In this document: in pieces, positions 25,317 through 32,701 of the stretch
How positions within the stretch are numbered: the stretch's first letter is position 1
Layout: every line of letters begins with the position of its first letter
DNA from: Pseudomonas plecoglossicida NBRC 103162 = DSM 15088
Lineage (GTDB): Bacteria; Pseudomonadota; Gammaproteobacteria; Pseudomonadales; Pseudomonadaceae
Length of the DNA stretch: 42,524 nucleotides
Reading direction: 5' to 3'
NCBI RefSeq assembly: GCF_000730665.1
Contig: NZ_BBIV01000038.1
Span: 1 to 42,524, forward strand
The notes under the pieces: model-generated
What the model saw: only the letters and a program-made list of their open reading frames with translations
What the model was told of the DNA's origin: nothing
The model's database searches: none
Made by a program: the position numbers and the translations under genes

Positions 25317-26000
25317 TCAGCGGTTGAGCTGAGCCAATACCTTCTCTGCCAACAACGATGTGGATTGTGGGTTTTGCCCAGTGATCAGGCGTTCGTCGGT
25401 CACCACGAACGGTGCCCAAGGATCGTCATGCTTGCTGTAGATACCTCCACGAGCGCCCAACTCGTTTTCGGTCAGGAATGGAACAACCTTGTCCAGTTCG
25501 GCAAGCTTTTCCTCGGTATTGGAAAAACCCGTGATCTTACGGTCCTTGAGCAACAAGCTGTTGTCGCTGAGCTTGATGTTCAGCAGGCCTGCCACACCGT
25601 GACACACCGCAGCGACGATGCCGTTATTTTCGTAGATGCGGCGCGCCAGCTCCTGCAGCGGTTGATCATCAGGGAAGTCATACATCACCCCATGGCCACC
25701 GGTGTAGTAAATGGCGCCGTACTCTTCGGCCTTGACCTGGCCCGGAGACAGCGAGGCGCCCAGGCGGTTCATGAACGACTTGTCGTCGTACCATTGCCAG
25801 TCCATTTCCGGAGCCATTTGCAGGCTGTGCGGATCGATAGGCACGTAACCGCCGTTGGGGCTTACATAGTCGACGGTACATCCTGCTCGCTGCACTTCGT
25901 CAACGAAATGCACGGCCTCACCCAGCCACAGGCCGGTAGCCCGATTCAGCTGAGGGTACTTGGCGGTGTTGGTCAGCACCACGAGAATTTTCTTGCTCAT
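25317..26000 (-). CDS. DJ-1/PfpI family protein (type 1 glutamine amidotransferase-like), 227 aa
   Basis: Cytoplasmic alpha/beta protein of the DJ-1/PfpI superfamily, close to the Hsp31-like group that has glyoxalase III or deglycase activities. The nucleophile elbow is AAVCHGVAGLL with Cys followed by His, the GGHG turn is in IYYTGGHGVMYDFP, and the early strand is KKILVVLTNTAKYP. The ending ERLITGQNPQSTSLLAEKVL is the usual tail that places the gene in this family. The substrate is unknown. The ATG at 26000 is the family start; the frame extends ten codons upstream. Confidence 0.87.
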   Translation of the reverse strand: MSKKILVVLTNTAKYPQLNRATGLWLGEAVHFVDEVQRAGCTVDYVSPNGGYVPIDPHSLQMAPEMDWQWYDDKSFMNRLGASLSPGQVKAEEYGAIYYTGGHGVMYDFPDDQPLQELARRIYENNGIVAAVCHGVAGLLNIKLSDNSLLLKDRKITGFSNTEEKLAELDKVVPFLTENELGARGGIYSKHDDPWAPFVVTDERLITGQNPQSTSLLAEKVLAQLNR

Positions 26001-26213
26001 CACCACACTCCGGTCTGTAGTAATACGCAATGCCGCGCCAAGGCACAGGGAAACCTAAACAGCATAGCTGCCGATTGCAGCCGCGCACGTTTTGATGGCA
26101 CGGTACTCCTATTGATTGAAATCATTCGCTTGTACCGGTCCTGGCATTTGCAAATCTGTTGCATACCCAGTATTACCGGCGCTGTAGCAGGGAACGGCTA
26201 ATGCTCGAGTCGC

Positions 26214-28313
26214 ATGTCTACTCAGGGCCTCAATGGAATCTCGACAATGGTCGCTAAAGGCAGCCGGGGCAAATCTTCGGTCCCGGGCATTCAATTGATG
26301 TCCCAGGTAACCTCTACACCCGAAATGGGCGAGCGCATCGCCGCCCACGACTGGCACCGAACTGCCCTGGGGCCGTTGCCGCTCTGGCAGGCACCTTTGC
26401 GCATTGCGGTCGACGCCATGCTCATGTCGCCCTTTCCCAGTGCCGTGGTCTGGGGGCCCGAGTTGACGGTGATTCACAACAGTGCCTACGTGAGATTGCT
26501 CGATGGCCTGGCCAATGCGCTGGGCAAGCGCTTCGACGCGTTGTGGGAGAAGAACTGGGATAACGTGGGGCCATGGGTGTTCAAGGCCCTGCAAGGCCAG
26601 GCCAGTTTCGTCGAGGACCAGCCGCTGTGGATCGTCTGCGCCAACACCGGCGCCCAGGCCTGGTATGCCTTCAGCTACACACCGATCTGCGACGAGCAGC
26701 AGGAGGTAGCAGGGTTCCTGCACACGGTCATCGAGACGACCGCCAGCATCGAGGCACTGGGCAAGTGGCGTGAGCAGGCGCAGGCGTTCGAACAACAGGT
26801 CAGACGCTATATGGTCGATCGCGAATCCATCTGGCAATTGTCACGCGATGCCATGATCACCGTCACCCGCGATCTCAGGCTGCAGGCGGCCAACCCGGCC
26901 TGGCACCGCATTCTCGGCTGGACCGAAGCCCAGGTCCAGGACATATCGATCCTGAAGCTGGTGCACCCGGCGGATCGGGCCGAAGTGGAAGTGGCGGTGA
27001 CCGACTTCGTGCGCGACCAAGGCGCCGAATTTCTCGAAACCCGCTTGCGCCACAGCGATGGGCACTACCGCTGGTTCCGCTGGACGGCGAAGTTCGACGG
27101 GACGATGCTGATGGCGGTGGGGCGCGACATTACCGATGACCGGGAGGAGGCGATGCGTCAGTCCCGGGCCCTGTTGGGTGAAAACCAGCAGCTGGAGGTG
27201 GTGAGCCACCTTGCAGGAGGCATGGCCAACGAGATGAACAATCTGTTGTCGGGCATCAGCGGCAGCCTGGAACTGCTGCAGCGGCGCATGGGCCAAGGGC
27301 GCCTGGAGCGGATCGACCATTACGTGGAGCTGGCGCGCGACTCGGTACAGCGTGCCATGATCCTCACCCACCGTCTGCTGGCCTTCTCCCGCCACCAGCC
27401 ACTGTCACCGACGCCGCTCGATATCAACCGCCGGCTTGCGGTCATGGAACCGTTGTTGCTTCAGATACTGGGGGCGGAAATAGCGCTGCAATGGCACATG
27501 GATGTGGCGCCCTGGGCCGTTTCCCTGGATGTCACGCAGCTGGAAAGCACCTTGGTCAATCTGTGCGCCAACGCACGCGATGCTTGTCTGGGGCGGGGCA
27601 ATGTGACGGTGCGCACGACCAACACTCGCCTTGCCACCGCATTCCCGGACGAGACCGGGCTGCCGCCGGGAGACTATGTGGCCGTGCATGTCACGGACGA
27701 TGGCCATGGCATGCCGGCGGAAGACCTGGCCAGGGCGTGCGAGCCGTTCTTCACCACCAAGCCCGTGGGGCGCGGCTCGGGACTTGGGTTGGCGATGGTA
27801 CATGGGTTCGTTGGTCAGTCCGGTGGGTACATGTGGCTGGAGTCTGTCCAGGGGGAGGGGACTACAGTTTCCTTGCTGTTCCCGCGTTGCCTCGAGAGCA
27901 TCCCTGAAGAGCCTCCCATGCCTGTTCCGACTACGCAGCGGGCCAGTGGTGAGCGCCTGTTGCTGGTGGACGACGAACAGAATCTGCGTTTGCTGATGCG
28001 TGAATATCTTCGCGAACAGGGCTTCGAGATTTGTGATGTGAAAGACGCCAATTCGGCGCTCGATCGCTTCCGCCACCATGGTCCCTTCGACCTGGTCATC
28101 ACCGATATCGGTTTGCCGGGCGGCTTCAGCGGGCGCCAGGTAGCCCAGGCGATGCGCATGATCAATCCGGATCAGAAGATCCTGTTCATCACAGGCTATA
28201 CGCACCATTCACTGGAGCCCCATCTGCTCGATACACCTGGCACGGCGCTGCTGCGCAAGCCGTTTCCACTGAAGGCCCTGGCCGATCAGGCGTTGCTGAT
28301 GCTCACCGAATGA
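26214..28313 (+). CDS. hybrid sensor kinase homologue with Asn replacing the H-box His, 699 aa
   Basis: Soluble hybrid sensor. An N-terminal PAS/GAF-like region covers about residues 40-185 (WHRTALGPLPLWQAPLR, typical of bacteriophytochrome-like hybrid kinases), and a PAS domain covers 200-310. A dimerisation helix follows with LAGGMANEMNNLL, in which Asn339 (codon AAC, 27228-27230) stands where the phospho-accepting His is found in LAGGMAHDFNNLL. The ATPase domain is intact (N box CANARDAC, DDGHGM, GSGLGLAMVHGF), and the C-terminal receiver keeps Asp631 (VITDIGLPG) and Lys682. Classical autophosphorylation should be impossible. No membrane segments are seen. The start codon is uncertain; ATGs at 26247 and 26298 are alternatives. 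It is convergent with the kinase at 28320-29927, six bases apart. Confidence 0.88.
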   Translation: MSTQGLNGISTMVAKGSRGKSSVPGIQLMSQVTSTPEMGERIAAHDWHRTALGPLPLWQAPLRIAVDAMLMSPFPSAVVWGPELTVIHNSAYVRLLDGLANALGKRFDALWEKNWDNVGPWVFKALQGQASFVEDQPLWIVCANTGAQAWYAFSYTPICDEQQEVAGFLHTVIETTASIEALGKWREQAQAFEQQVRRYMVDRESIWQLSRDAMITVTRDLRLQAANPAWHRILGWTEAQVQDISILKLVHPADRAEVEVAVTDFVRDQGAEFLETRLRHSDGHYRWFRWTAKFDGTMLMAVGRDITDDREEAMRQSRALLGENQQLEVVSHLAGGMANEMNNLLSGISGSLELLQRRMGQGRLERIDHYVELARDSVQRAMILTHRLLAFSRHQPLSPTPLDINRRLAVMEPLLLQILGAEIALQWHMDVAPWAVSLDVTQLESTLVNLCANARDACLGRGNVTVRTTNTRLATAFPDETGLPPGDYVAVHVTDDGHGMPAEDLARACEPFFTTKPVGRGSGLGLAMVHGFVGQSGGYMWLESVQGEGTTVSLLFPRCLESIPEEPPMPVPTTQRASGERLLLVDDEQNLRLLMREYLREQGFEICDVKDANSALDRFRHHGPFDLVITDIGLPGGFSGRQVAQAMRMINPDQKILFITGYTHHSLEPHLLDTPGTALLRKPFPLKALADQALLMLTE

Positions 28314-28319
28314 TACGGG

Positions 28320-29927
28320 TCAATGGCCATTTCCCAGCATCTGCGCGACCTGCACCTGCAACTGCTGGAGTTCGAACGGTTTGCAGATCAGCTGCATGCC
28401 TGGGCCCAGAAACGCTTCGCGAGCTGCCGCGGTTTCGGCGTATCCGGTAATGAACAGTACCGGTAGATGCGGGCGCAAGGTGCGTGCTATCTCGGCCAGT
28501 TGCCGGCCGTTCATGCCAGGCAGGCCAACGTCGCTGACCAGCAGGTCGATCGGCTCGGCTGAGCGCAACACCTGCAGCGCTTCATTGGCATCGCGGACAC
28601 TGTGGCAAGGGAACCCGTCTTCCTGCAGTGTCTGGCGCAGCAGGTTGCGCACATCCGGGTCGTCTTCGACGAGCAGCACGTTACGACCATCGGCTGGTAT
28701 TGCCGCTGTCGACGCTCGTTTATGCAAAGGCGCCTGGCTGTGGTGGCGTGGCATGAACAAATCCACCCGCGTGCCTTGGCCAATCTGGCTACGCAGCTCC
28801 ACATGCCCCTGGGATTGCTTGCTGAAGCCATACACCATGGACAGGCCCAGACCGATGCCCTGGCCAACCGGCTTGGTGCTGAAAAACGGTTCAAAAGCAT
28901 GTTCCAACGTGCTTTGCGACATGCCCTGGCCTTCGTCGATGACGCTCAGGCAAGCGTAATCCCCGACGTTCAGGCCCGCCGCTGGCAGATGTTTTGCCTG
29001 GGCGTGAACATTGCTGGCCTCGATGCGCAGCAGGCCTCCGCTGGGCATCGCTTCGCAGGCGTTTTGCAACAAGTTGTCGATGGCTTCCTGCAACTGGCTC
29101 TGGTCGGCTTGCACCGCCCACAAGTCAGGTGCCAGTTTCACTTGCAAGGTCACGCCACGGGTCAGCATCGATTCCAGGCGCTCTGTCAGCAGCAATTGCG
29201 GCAGGTCGATGCACTGGTTGTGCAATGATTGCCTCGAGGAAAATGCCAACAAGCGATGCGTCAATCGCGCGGCCCGCGACACGGCCTGCCGGCCCATGCG
29301 CAGAATGCCTTCCAGGCCGTCGCTACGCCCCTGTTTCAAGCGCCGGTCGAGCAGCTCGAAACTGCCGCCAATACTGGTGAGCAGGTTGTTGAAGTCATGT
29401 GCCATACCCCCTGCCAACTGGCCGATCGCATCCATCTTGCGCGTCTGGTGAAGGGCCAGCGCTTCGCCCTGCTGCGCGGCGCTGCGGGCATCCAGGCTCT
29501 GCTGCAGATCACGTAACTGGTCACGCGCCAGGTACTGCCGACGACGGCTGCGCAAGGCAGACTGGGCAAGCTGGACAAGCTGTGCCTGCTGATAGGGCGT
29601 GACCAGCAAGGTCAGGTTGCCCAATGGGTGACCGACGGGCGTGGAATTGGTAATGGCAGTCGCCGTGAGCATCACGATGGGCAGGTCTGACCAGGAAGGC
29701 TGCTGATCGATGAAATCCTTCAGCAGTGAACGAGGGCTCTCGTTGAACGTCTCTTCTGCGATGATTGCCAGCCCCGCACCTTCTGCCAGGCTAGCCCCCA
29801 GGTTTGCCATGTCGCGGGCACAAAGGCATTGCACGCCCGCGCTCGACAACAGCTGCGAAGTATTCTTGGCAAGTGGCGCGGGTGCCAGAATCACGGCACG
29901 TTCGCCCAGCGACACCGAACTGGCCAA
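28320..29927 (-). CDS. hybrid sensor histidine kinase, 535 aa
   Basis: Soluble hybrid kinase. Residues 8-125 form a degenerate receiver-like domain without the phospho-acceptor Asp (the strand ends AIIAEET). A coiled segment follows, then the H box IGQLAGGMAHDFNNLL with His177, the ATPase domain (N box LLQNACEAM, DEGQGM, GIGLGLSMVYGF), and a C-terminal receiver with Asp466 (VSDVGLPG). All catalytic residues are present. Translation starts at a TTG (29927): AAGGAG is placed seven bases before it and no ATG is available. It faces the His-less paralogue tail to tail. The signal and output partner are unknown. Confidence 0.9.
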   Translation of the reverse strand: MASSVSLGERAVILAPAPLAKNTSQLLSSAGVQCLCARDMANLGASLAEGAGLAIIAEETFNESPRSLLKDFIDQQPSWSDLPIVMLTATAITNSTPVGHPLGNLTLLVTPYQQAQLVQLAQSALRSRRRQYLARDQLRDLQQSLDARSAAQQGEALALHQTRKMDAIGQLAGGMAHDFNNLLTSIGGSFELLDRRLKQGRSDGLEGILRMGRQAVSRAARLTHRLLAFSSRQSLHNQCIDLPQLLLTERLESMLTRGVTLQVKLAPDLWAVQADQSQLQEAIDNLLQNACEAMPSGGLLRIEASNVHAQAKHLPAAGLNVGDYACLSVIDEGQGMSQSTLEHAFEPFFSTKPVGQGIGLGLSMVYGFSKQSQGHVELRSQIGQGTRVDLFMPRHHSQAPLHKRASTAAIPADGRNVLLVEDDPDVRNLLRQTLQEDGFPCHSVRDANEALQVLRSAEPIDLLVSDVGLPGMNGRQLAEIARTLRPHLPVLFITGYAETAAAREAFLGPGMQLICKPFELQQLQVQVAQMLGNGH

Positions 29928-30026
29928 TGGGTTTCTCCTTTGACGATGGGCAAAGCCGATGCGAGCCCAACGCCCATGGCTCTGATAACTACGGGACCAC
30001 GGGTATTGGCCAAGGGTTCAATACAA

Positions 30027-31094
30027 TCACAGGCCCTGTTGCAGGAACGGGTCGTCGGGGTTCTGCCGCTCCAGCTCGGCAAGCAACACCTGCACATTCT
30101 GCAACTGGCCGGTTTCTTTCCAGTATTCGATGAGCAAGACCCGCGCCTTGCGATTGGCCGGTTGCCGGCTGAGCAAGGTTTCCAGTTGCTTTTGCGCCGC
30201 ATCCGTCTGTTCGAGATCGTGCAGGGTCACCGCCAGGGTGTAACGGTAAGCGGCGTTATCCGGCTCCAGCTCGACCGCCCGCGACAAGGCCAGCAGCGCA
30301 TATTCGCGCTGATCGTGGCGGATCAGCCAGCGCCCCAGCTGGTTTTGCAGAAATGCCGAGTCAGGTCGCAGGGCCAAAGCCTTGGCCAGTACCTGTCGAG
30401 ACTGGTCATGATGGCCCTGGCGTTCGAGCAGGCGGACCTGGGTCACCAGCGCGTCGGGGCTGTCCGGGGCCACTGCGAGGCCGCGCTGCAAGGCGATGGC
30501 TGCCTGGGTGAAGTCGTTCTCGTGCAGGTACAGGCGCGCCAGGTGTACCTGGGCGGTGGCATCGTCGCGCTGTTGCTCCAATACCTGCTGATATTGCTCC
30601 AATGCCGTCTGCAGCGGGCCGAAATACAGGCCGATGGCGTCGGGATCGAGGCCGAGCAGGGCTTCGACCACGGCAAAACGCACGCTTTGTTCGTCATCGT
30701 CGAGCAACGGCCCCAGGATCAGGCTGCGCTGCGCTGTCGGGACCAGGCGGTGAACAGTGCCGATGGCGGCGCGGCGGACCAGCGGCTCATCATCTTCCAG
30801 GCCCGCCCGGGCCAGTTTCAGCGCTTGTGGTGAGGGGTAGTTGGGCAGTTCGGCAAACAGTGCGGCGCGGCGGATGGGGGCCAGGTCGTCGCGTTGCAAT
30901 TGCTGATACAGCACGCGCGCGGCACCCGGCTGGCCTTCGTGGGCCATGCGCAGGGCCTTGGCATAGCTCTGCGCAGGCAACGTCGGCGGCGCTGGCGGCG
31001 TATCCCGGTGCAGGTAGCCGATGGTGACCGATACCAGGATCAGCACAAGCAAGGCGACCAGGTAGCGGTGGCGTGTAGGCATCAGGGGGTCCAT
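30027..31094 (-). CDS. membrane-anchored HEAT/TPR repeat protein, 355 aa
   Basis: A single N-terminal membrane segment (about residues 11-28, YLVALLVLILVSVTIGYL) anchors a mostly periplasmic repeat protein. Residues about 60-150 look like HEAT-type helices (ALKLARAGLEDDEPLVRRAAIG, LLDDDEQSVRFAVVEALLG), and residues about 165-350 hold at least four TPR units (AQVHLARLYLHENDFTQAAIALQRGL; FLQNQLGRWLIRHDQREYALLALSRAVELEPDN). Such proteins act as scaffolds; the partner is unknown. Neither possible start (31094 or 31082) has a strong ribosome site. The open frame beyond 31094 runs into a REP palindrome and is not coding. Confidence 0.8.
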   Translation of the reverse strand: MDPLMPTRHRYLVALLVLILVSVTIGYLHRDTPPAPPTLPAQSYAKALRMAHEGQPGAARVLYQQLQRDDLAPIRRAALFAELPNYPSPQALKLARAGLEDDEPLVRRAAIGTVHRLVPTAQRSLILGPLLDDDEQSVRFAVVEALLGLDPDAIGLYFGPLQTALEQYQQVLEQQRDDATAQVHLARLYLHENDFTQAAIALQRGLAVAPDSPDALVTQVRLLERQGHHDQSRQVLAKALALRPDSAFLQNQLGRWLIRHDQREYALLALSRAVELEPDNAAYRYTLAVTLHDLEQTDAAQKQLETLLSRQPANRKARVLLIEYWKETGQLQNVQVLLAELERQNPDDPFLQQGL

Positions 31095-31153
31095 GACGGT
31101 GGGAACGAAGAGCTTGGGGCAGAATGCCGCGGGCTGCAAGCACCGTGGCGTGT

Positions 31154-31199
31154 CTGCCCTGGCCTCATCGCCGGCAAGCCGGCGGTGAGGCCAGGGCAG
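31154..31199. repeat. 46-bp near-perfect palindrome built on a REP core
   Basis: The arms 31154-31175 and 31178-31199 are 22 bp long and match at 21 positions, with only two bases between them. The centre GCCGGCAAGCCGGC is the REP core also found at 13956, 18652 and 37318, but here the flanks (CTGCCCTGGCCTCA and its complement) extend the stem. It sits between the HEAT/TPR gene and the mexEF-oprN terminator. Confidence 0.85.
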
Positions 31200-31206
31200 C
31201 CAGCAT

Positions 31207-31238
31207 AAAAAAGCCCCGCGGGCCAAGGCCTGCGGGGC
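31207..31238 (-). terminator. rho-independent terminator of mexEF-oprN
   Basis: Read on the minus strand, GCCCCGCAGGCC pairs with GGCCCGCGGGGC (11 of 12 pairs) and is followed directly by six T residues. It lies 47 bp after the oprN stop. This is a textbook intrinsic terminator. Confidence 0.92.
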
Positions 31239-31285
31239 AAAGGGTTGGGAGAGACCAACCAAAGGAGTCGTTGCAGAGGGGAGAC

Positions 31286-32701
31286 TCAGCGCACGCTGGC
31301 GACCGTCTCAGGCTGCCAGCCACCGCCGAGCGCCTTGTAGATGGAAACGATGCCGCGATACAGCTCGACTTCGCCCACTGCCTGGGCGTCTTCGGCGCTC
31401 AACCTTTCGCGTTCGGCATCGAGCAGCACCAGGTAGTCCACCGTGCCTTCGCGATAGCGTACCGAGGCGAGGTCCGCCGCCTTGCGGCTGGCATCGCTCT
31501 GGCGCATCAGCGACAGCAGCCGCTGCTGGGTCTTGTCGTAGTCGCTGAAGGCGTTGGCCGATTCTTCCAGTGCCAGCAGCACCTGCTGTTCATAGGTGGC
31601 CAAGGCCCCCTCGGCGTCGGCCTTGGCGCCACGCAGGCGGGCCCGCACGCTGCCCAGGTCGAACGCCGCCCAGGTGATGCTTGGCCCGAGCGCCCAGGCA
31701 TTGGCTGCCGACGAGCCGATCTGCGAGCCACGCGCCGCGGTGAAACCCAGAAAACCGCTGAGACTTACCCGGGGGAACAGGTCGGCGGTGGCCACGCCCA
31801 CATTGGCGGTGGCTGCGGCCAACTGGCGTTCGGCGCTGCGGATATCCGGGCGACGGCGTAGCAGTTCACCGGGGTCGCCCACCGGCAGGGCCTTGGCGAT
31901 CGCAGGCAGCGCCTTGGGCGAAAGGTCCACGCTCAAGGCATCCGGGCGCTGGCCGAGCAGGGTGGCGATACGGTGGCGTGCCCGCGCCTGTTCGGCCTGC
32001 AGTTGCGGCACGCTGGCCTCGACCCCGGCCAACCGGGCATCGGCTCGGACCACGTCGAGTTCGTTGCCGACCCCGGCGTCGCGCAGGGTCACGGTGATGT
32101 TGCGCGACTCCTGCTGGGTCTTGAGGTTGGCCACGGCGATCTTCTCGCGCAGTTGCGCACCCCGCAACTGGCCGTAGGCGTCGACCAGCTCGGCGATCAG
32201 GCTGACCTGCAGCTGTTGCAGGTCGGCCTGGGCAGCTGCTGCCTGGGCCTCGCTGGCTTCGATCTGGCGCTGGATGCGGCCGAACAGGTCAAGTTCCCAG
32301 GCCATGTCCAGGCCCAGGTCATAGCGCTCGCTGTTGACCCGCTGATCGGTCTGGCCGGGAATCTGACCCTTGCCGATCTCGCTGCTGACGCGGCTGGTAA
32401 CCACCGGCAGCTGGTCATTGGCGGCGTCATCGCGGATTGCCCGTGCCGACTTGAGCCGGGCGAATGCCACCCGCAGGTCGCGGTTGCCGTCCAGCGATGC
32501 CTGTACCAGCTGGTTGAGCACCGGGTCGTCGAACTGCTTCCACCACACGCTCTCGAAGCGGCTGCGGTCAAAGGACTTGGCCTGCAGCGGGGTGTCGACA
32601 CTTGCAGGTTCCGTGTCCGGCGTCTTGTAGTCCGGGCCCACGGCGCAGGCCGCCAGGGCCAGGGCCAGCAAGCTCGGGGTCAGGGGCTTGAGCAGGTTCA
32701 T
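31286..32701 (-). CDS. oprN: outer-membrane channel of the RND efflux pump (OprN/OprM family)
   Basis: A 471-aa outer-membrane factor lipoprotein. The signal peptide ends in the lipobox LAAC with Cys19, followed by AVGPDYKTPD. Two repeats of the TolC-like fold are seen (first FARLKSARAIRDDAANDQLP, second ADLFPRVSLSGFLGFTA), and RRPDIRSAERQLAAATANVGVATADLFP is the diagnostic OprM family block. The end SIYKALGGGWQ is also typical. The start overlaps the mexF stop by four bases (ATGA), so it is co-translated with the pump. It forms the exit duct for MexEF. Confidence 0.93.
   Translation of the reverse strand: MNLLKPLTPSLLALALAACAVGPDYKTPDTEPASVDTPLQAKSFDRSRFESVWWKQFDDPVLNQLVQASLDGNRDLRVAFARLKSARAIRDDAANDQLPVVTSRVSSEIGKGQIPGQTDQRVNSERYDLGLDMAWELDLFGRIQRQIEASEAQAAAAQADLQQLQVSLIAELVDAYGQLRGAQLREKIAVANLKTQQESRNITVTLRDAGVGNELDVVRADARLAGVEASVPQLQAEQARARHRIATLLGQRPDALSVDLSPKALPAIAKALPVGDPGELLRRRPDIRSAERQLAAATANVGVATADLFPRVSLSGFLGFTAARGSQIGSSAANAWALGPSITWAAFDLGSVRARLRGAKADAEGALATYEQQVLLALEESANAFSDYDKTQQRLLSLMRQSDASRKAADLASVRYREGTVDYLVLLDAERERLSAEDAQAVGEVELYRGIVSIYKALGGGWQPETVASVR

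Noticed and set aside
26140..26160. ATTTGCAAAT palindrome upstream of the His-less kinase
   Set aside because: A ten-base palindrome in isolation is expected by chance at this length, and it is not repeated nearby.
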